This document shows positions 62,663-64,000 of a stretch of 64,000 nucleotides of DNA, in pieces. The translations under genes were made by a program, and so were the position numbers. This DNA is from JBDTVS01 sp040007095. Its GTDB lineage: Bacteria > Acidobacteriota > Vicinamibacteria > Vicinamibacterales > CAVVIG01. The notes beneath the pieces were generated by a model. It had not been told where the DNA came from and searched no databases. It saw nothing but the letters and a program-made list of their open reading frames with translations. The stretch is from assembly GCA_040007095.1 (NCBI GenBank), contig JBDTVS010000008.1:45250-109249 (forward strand). The letters run 5' to 3'. How positions within the stretch are numbered: position 1 is the first letter of the stretch; every line of letters begins with the position of its first letter.

Positions 62663-64000
62663 ATGAAGCGCGTTCTCAGTGGCCTGTTGGCTGTCGGTCT
62701 GCTCGTGCTGCTGCCTGCGGCGGTGGTCCTCGCCCAAGCCACTGCTCAAATCACCGGCACCGTGAAAGACTCGAGCGGCGGCGTCCTTCCGGGTGCGAGC
62801 GTCACGGTCACGCAGACCGAGACCGGTTTCAAGCGGGAAAACGTCAGCGGCGCCGACGGCTCGTTCTCGTTCCCGGGCATTCCGATCGGCCCGTACCGCC
62901 TCGAGGTGATGCTGCAGGGATTTCGCACCTCCGCGCAAACGGGCATCGTCCTGCAAGTCAACAGCAACGTTGCGGTGCCGGTGACGATGGCGCTCGGCGA
63001 GGTCGCCGAGACGATTACCGTTCAAGCCAACGCGCAGGTGGTCGAAACACGCAATCTTGGTGTCGGCCAGGTGATGGACAACAAGCGCATCCTCGACTTG
63101 CCGCTCAACGGGCGCAATCCGGCCGACCTGCTGCAGTTCCTGCCGGCGTCCGTGCCGCAGCCGGCGCTGAACGCCACGAGCCGCAGCATGGGCGGCAGCA
63201 ATGGCGGACAGGCCTACTCGCTGGCCGGCGGACTGGCGTTCGGTGTGGCCTACGTGCTCGACGGTGCGACGCACAACAACCCCTACGACAACCTCAATCT
63301 GCCGCTCCCGTTCCCGGATGCGCTGCAGGAGTTCCGCGCGGAGACCAGCGCGCTGACAGCGCAGAACGGCATGCACTCGGGCGCGGCCGTCAACGCGGTG
63401 ACCAAATCGGGGACGAACCAGTTTCGCGGCGATGGCTTCGAGTTCTTCCGTCATCACAGCATGAACGCGACCGATCCGTTCGCGGCGAAAAACGCGGACG
63501 GGTCACGCAAGGACGACGGGTTGAAACGGAACCAGTTCGGCGTCACGCTTGGCGGGCCAATCAAAGCCGATAAAGTGTTCTTCTTTGGCGGTTACCAGGG
63601 GACCTATTCCGTTACCAATCCCACCGACAATCGCGCCTTCGTGCCGACGGCCGCGATGCTGGCCGGCGACTTCAGGGATTTCACTTCGGCGGGCTGCAAC
63701 GGCGGCGTGCAGAAGAACCTCGGCGCGCCATTTGCGGGGAACATCGTGAACCCGGCCCTGTTCAGCAAGGCCGCGCTCACCATCACCTCGAAGCTCCCGA
63801 CGACCACCGACCCGTGCGGGCTCCTCCAATACGGTCTGCCGGCCGAGTCCAACGAGGGACAGTACGTCGCCAAGATCGACTATCAGCTCAACGGCAGCCA
63901 CTCGGCCTTCGGCCGCTACATCGCGACCAAGCAGTTCACGCCTCCTCCTTACAGTCTTGCAGCGTCGCAGCAGAACCTGCTCGTGACGAGCCGCGGTGGA
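62663..64000 (+). CDS. TonB-dependent receptor, carboxypeptidase-regulatory type (partial)
   Basis: The frame is open from ATG 62663 to the window edge (446 residues seen). KRVLSGLLAVGLLVLLPAAV is a signal peptide. Next, QITGTVKDSSGGVLPGASVT and SFSFPGIPIGPYRLEVMLQG form the carboxypeptidase-regulatory/Cna-B domain. The plug follows with ILDLPLNGRNPADLLQFLP, GVAYVLDGATHNNPYDNL and GGPIKADKVFFFGGYQG. This is the acidobacterial Oar-like TonB receptor type, imported substrate unknown. C-terminal barrel is outside the window. Confidence 0.92.
   Translation, partial: MKRVLSGLLAVGLLVLLPAAVVLAQATAQITGTVKDSSGGVLPGASVTVTQTETGFKRENVSGADGSFSFPGIPIGPYRLEVMLQGFRTSAQTGIVLQVNSNVAVPVTMALGEVAETITVQANAQVVETRNLGVGQVMDNKRILDLPLNGRNPADLLQFLPASVPQPALNATSRSMGGSNGGQAYSLAGGLAFGVAYVLDGATHNNPYDNLNLPLPFPDALQEFRAETSALTAQNGMHSGAAVNAVTKSGTNQFRGDGFEFFRHHSMNATDPFAAKNADGSRKDDGLKRNQFGVTLGGPIKADKVFFFGGYQGTYSVTNPTDNRAFVPTAAMLAGDFRDFTSAGCNGGVQKNLGAPFAGNIVNPALFSKAALTITSKLPTTTDPCGLLQYGLPAESNEGQYVAKIDYQLNGSHSAFGRYIATKQFTPPPYSLAASQQNLLVTSRGG

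Overview
The window comes from a high-GC bacterium and falls into two parts. About 1-36,211 is a prophage, and about 36,212-64,000 is host chromosome. The host side points to Acidobacteriota, probably the Vicinamibacteria: it has a VWFA-related acidobacterial-type secreted protein, a TonB-dependent receptor with a carboxypeptidase-regulatory N-terminus, DUF2911 and bactofilin proteins, and many short secreted proteins. This placement is inferred from gene families; no rRNA is present to confirm it.

Prophage. The left end lies outside the window. Positions 164-10,169 hold tightly packed early genes, most with 4-bp ATGA/GTGA overlaps: an excisionase-like protein, a small serine recombinase, a replication initiator with a DnaA domain I-like C-terminus and iteron-like repeats inside its own gene, a J-domain protein, and a run of tiny (often zinc-ribbon) proteins. 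On the minus strand, 12,078-10,278 carries two helix-turn-helix proteins, a Ku DNA end-binding protein and two small proteins. From 12,258 rightward come the HK97-type packaging, head and tail genes: HNH endonuclease, small terminase, a large terminase split into ATPase and nuclease genes, a portal with a frameshift, S49-type protease, major capsid, connectors, tail tube, tail chaperone with a -1 slippery A8, tape measure, and tail tip/fibre proteins. The right arm (28,243-36,012) has membrane, secreted and lipoprotein accessory genes, a DUF5675 protein, a DUF2442/DUF4160 pair behind a near-consensus leaderless promoter, and a second HNH nuclease. The prophage stops beside the 3' end of an intact tRNA-Lys(TTT) gene, the usual layout of tRNA-targeted integration. 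No phage-type integrase is visible, so it may lie to the left.

Host segment. In order: DUF2911 protein (-), receiver-domain protein (+), arginase (-), secreted O-methyltransferase (-), hemY (-), hemE (-, apparently with a CTG start) and a response regulator (-). Then come two lineage-type unknowns, a VWFA protein, an orphan DNA methyltransferase (-), a secreted M20 peptidase, a membrane protein (-), a D-Ala-D-Ala carboxypeptidase, an FdhE-like protein (-), glgA, trxA-trxB, mnmA (-) with a cysteine desulfurase (-), a bactofilin, a methyltransferase-like protein, acyl-CoA dehydrogenase, glpX, a SnoaL-like protein (-), a fumarylacetoacetate hydrolase family protein (-), and the start of a large TonB-dependent receptor running off the right edge. 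Several intergenic spaces hold dispersed CACGAA-rich or AT-rich inverted repeats.

Functional links. Cysteine desulfurase next to MnmA fits sulfur supply for tRNA 2-thiouridine. trxA-trxB form a redox pair, and hemE-hemY are heme biosynthesis steps. In the prophage, HNH + split TerL + Ku suggests a cos-type phage that may use end joining to close its genome, as Ku-encoding mycobacteriophages do. The self-contained initiator/iteron gene recalls the lambda O/ori arrangement. Limits: all family calls are from reading protein motifs; no searches were run.
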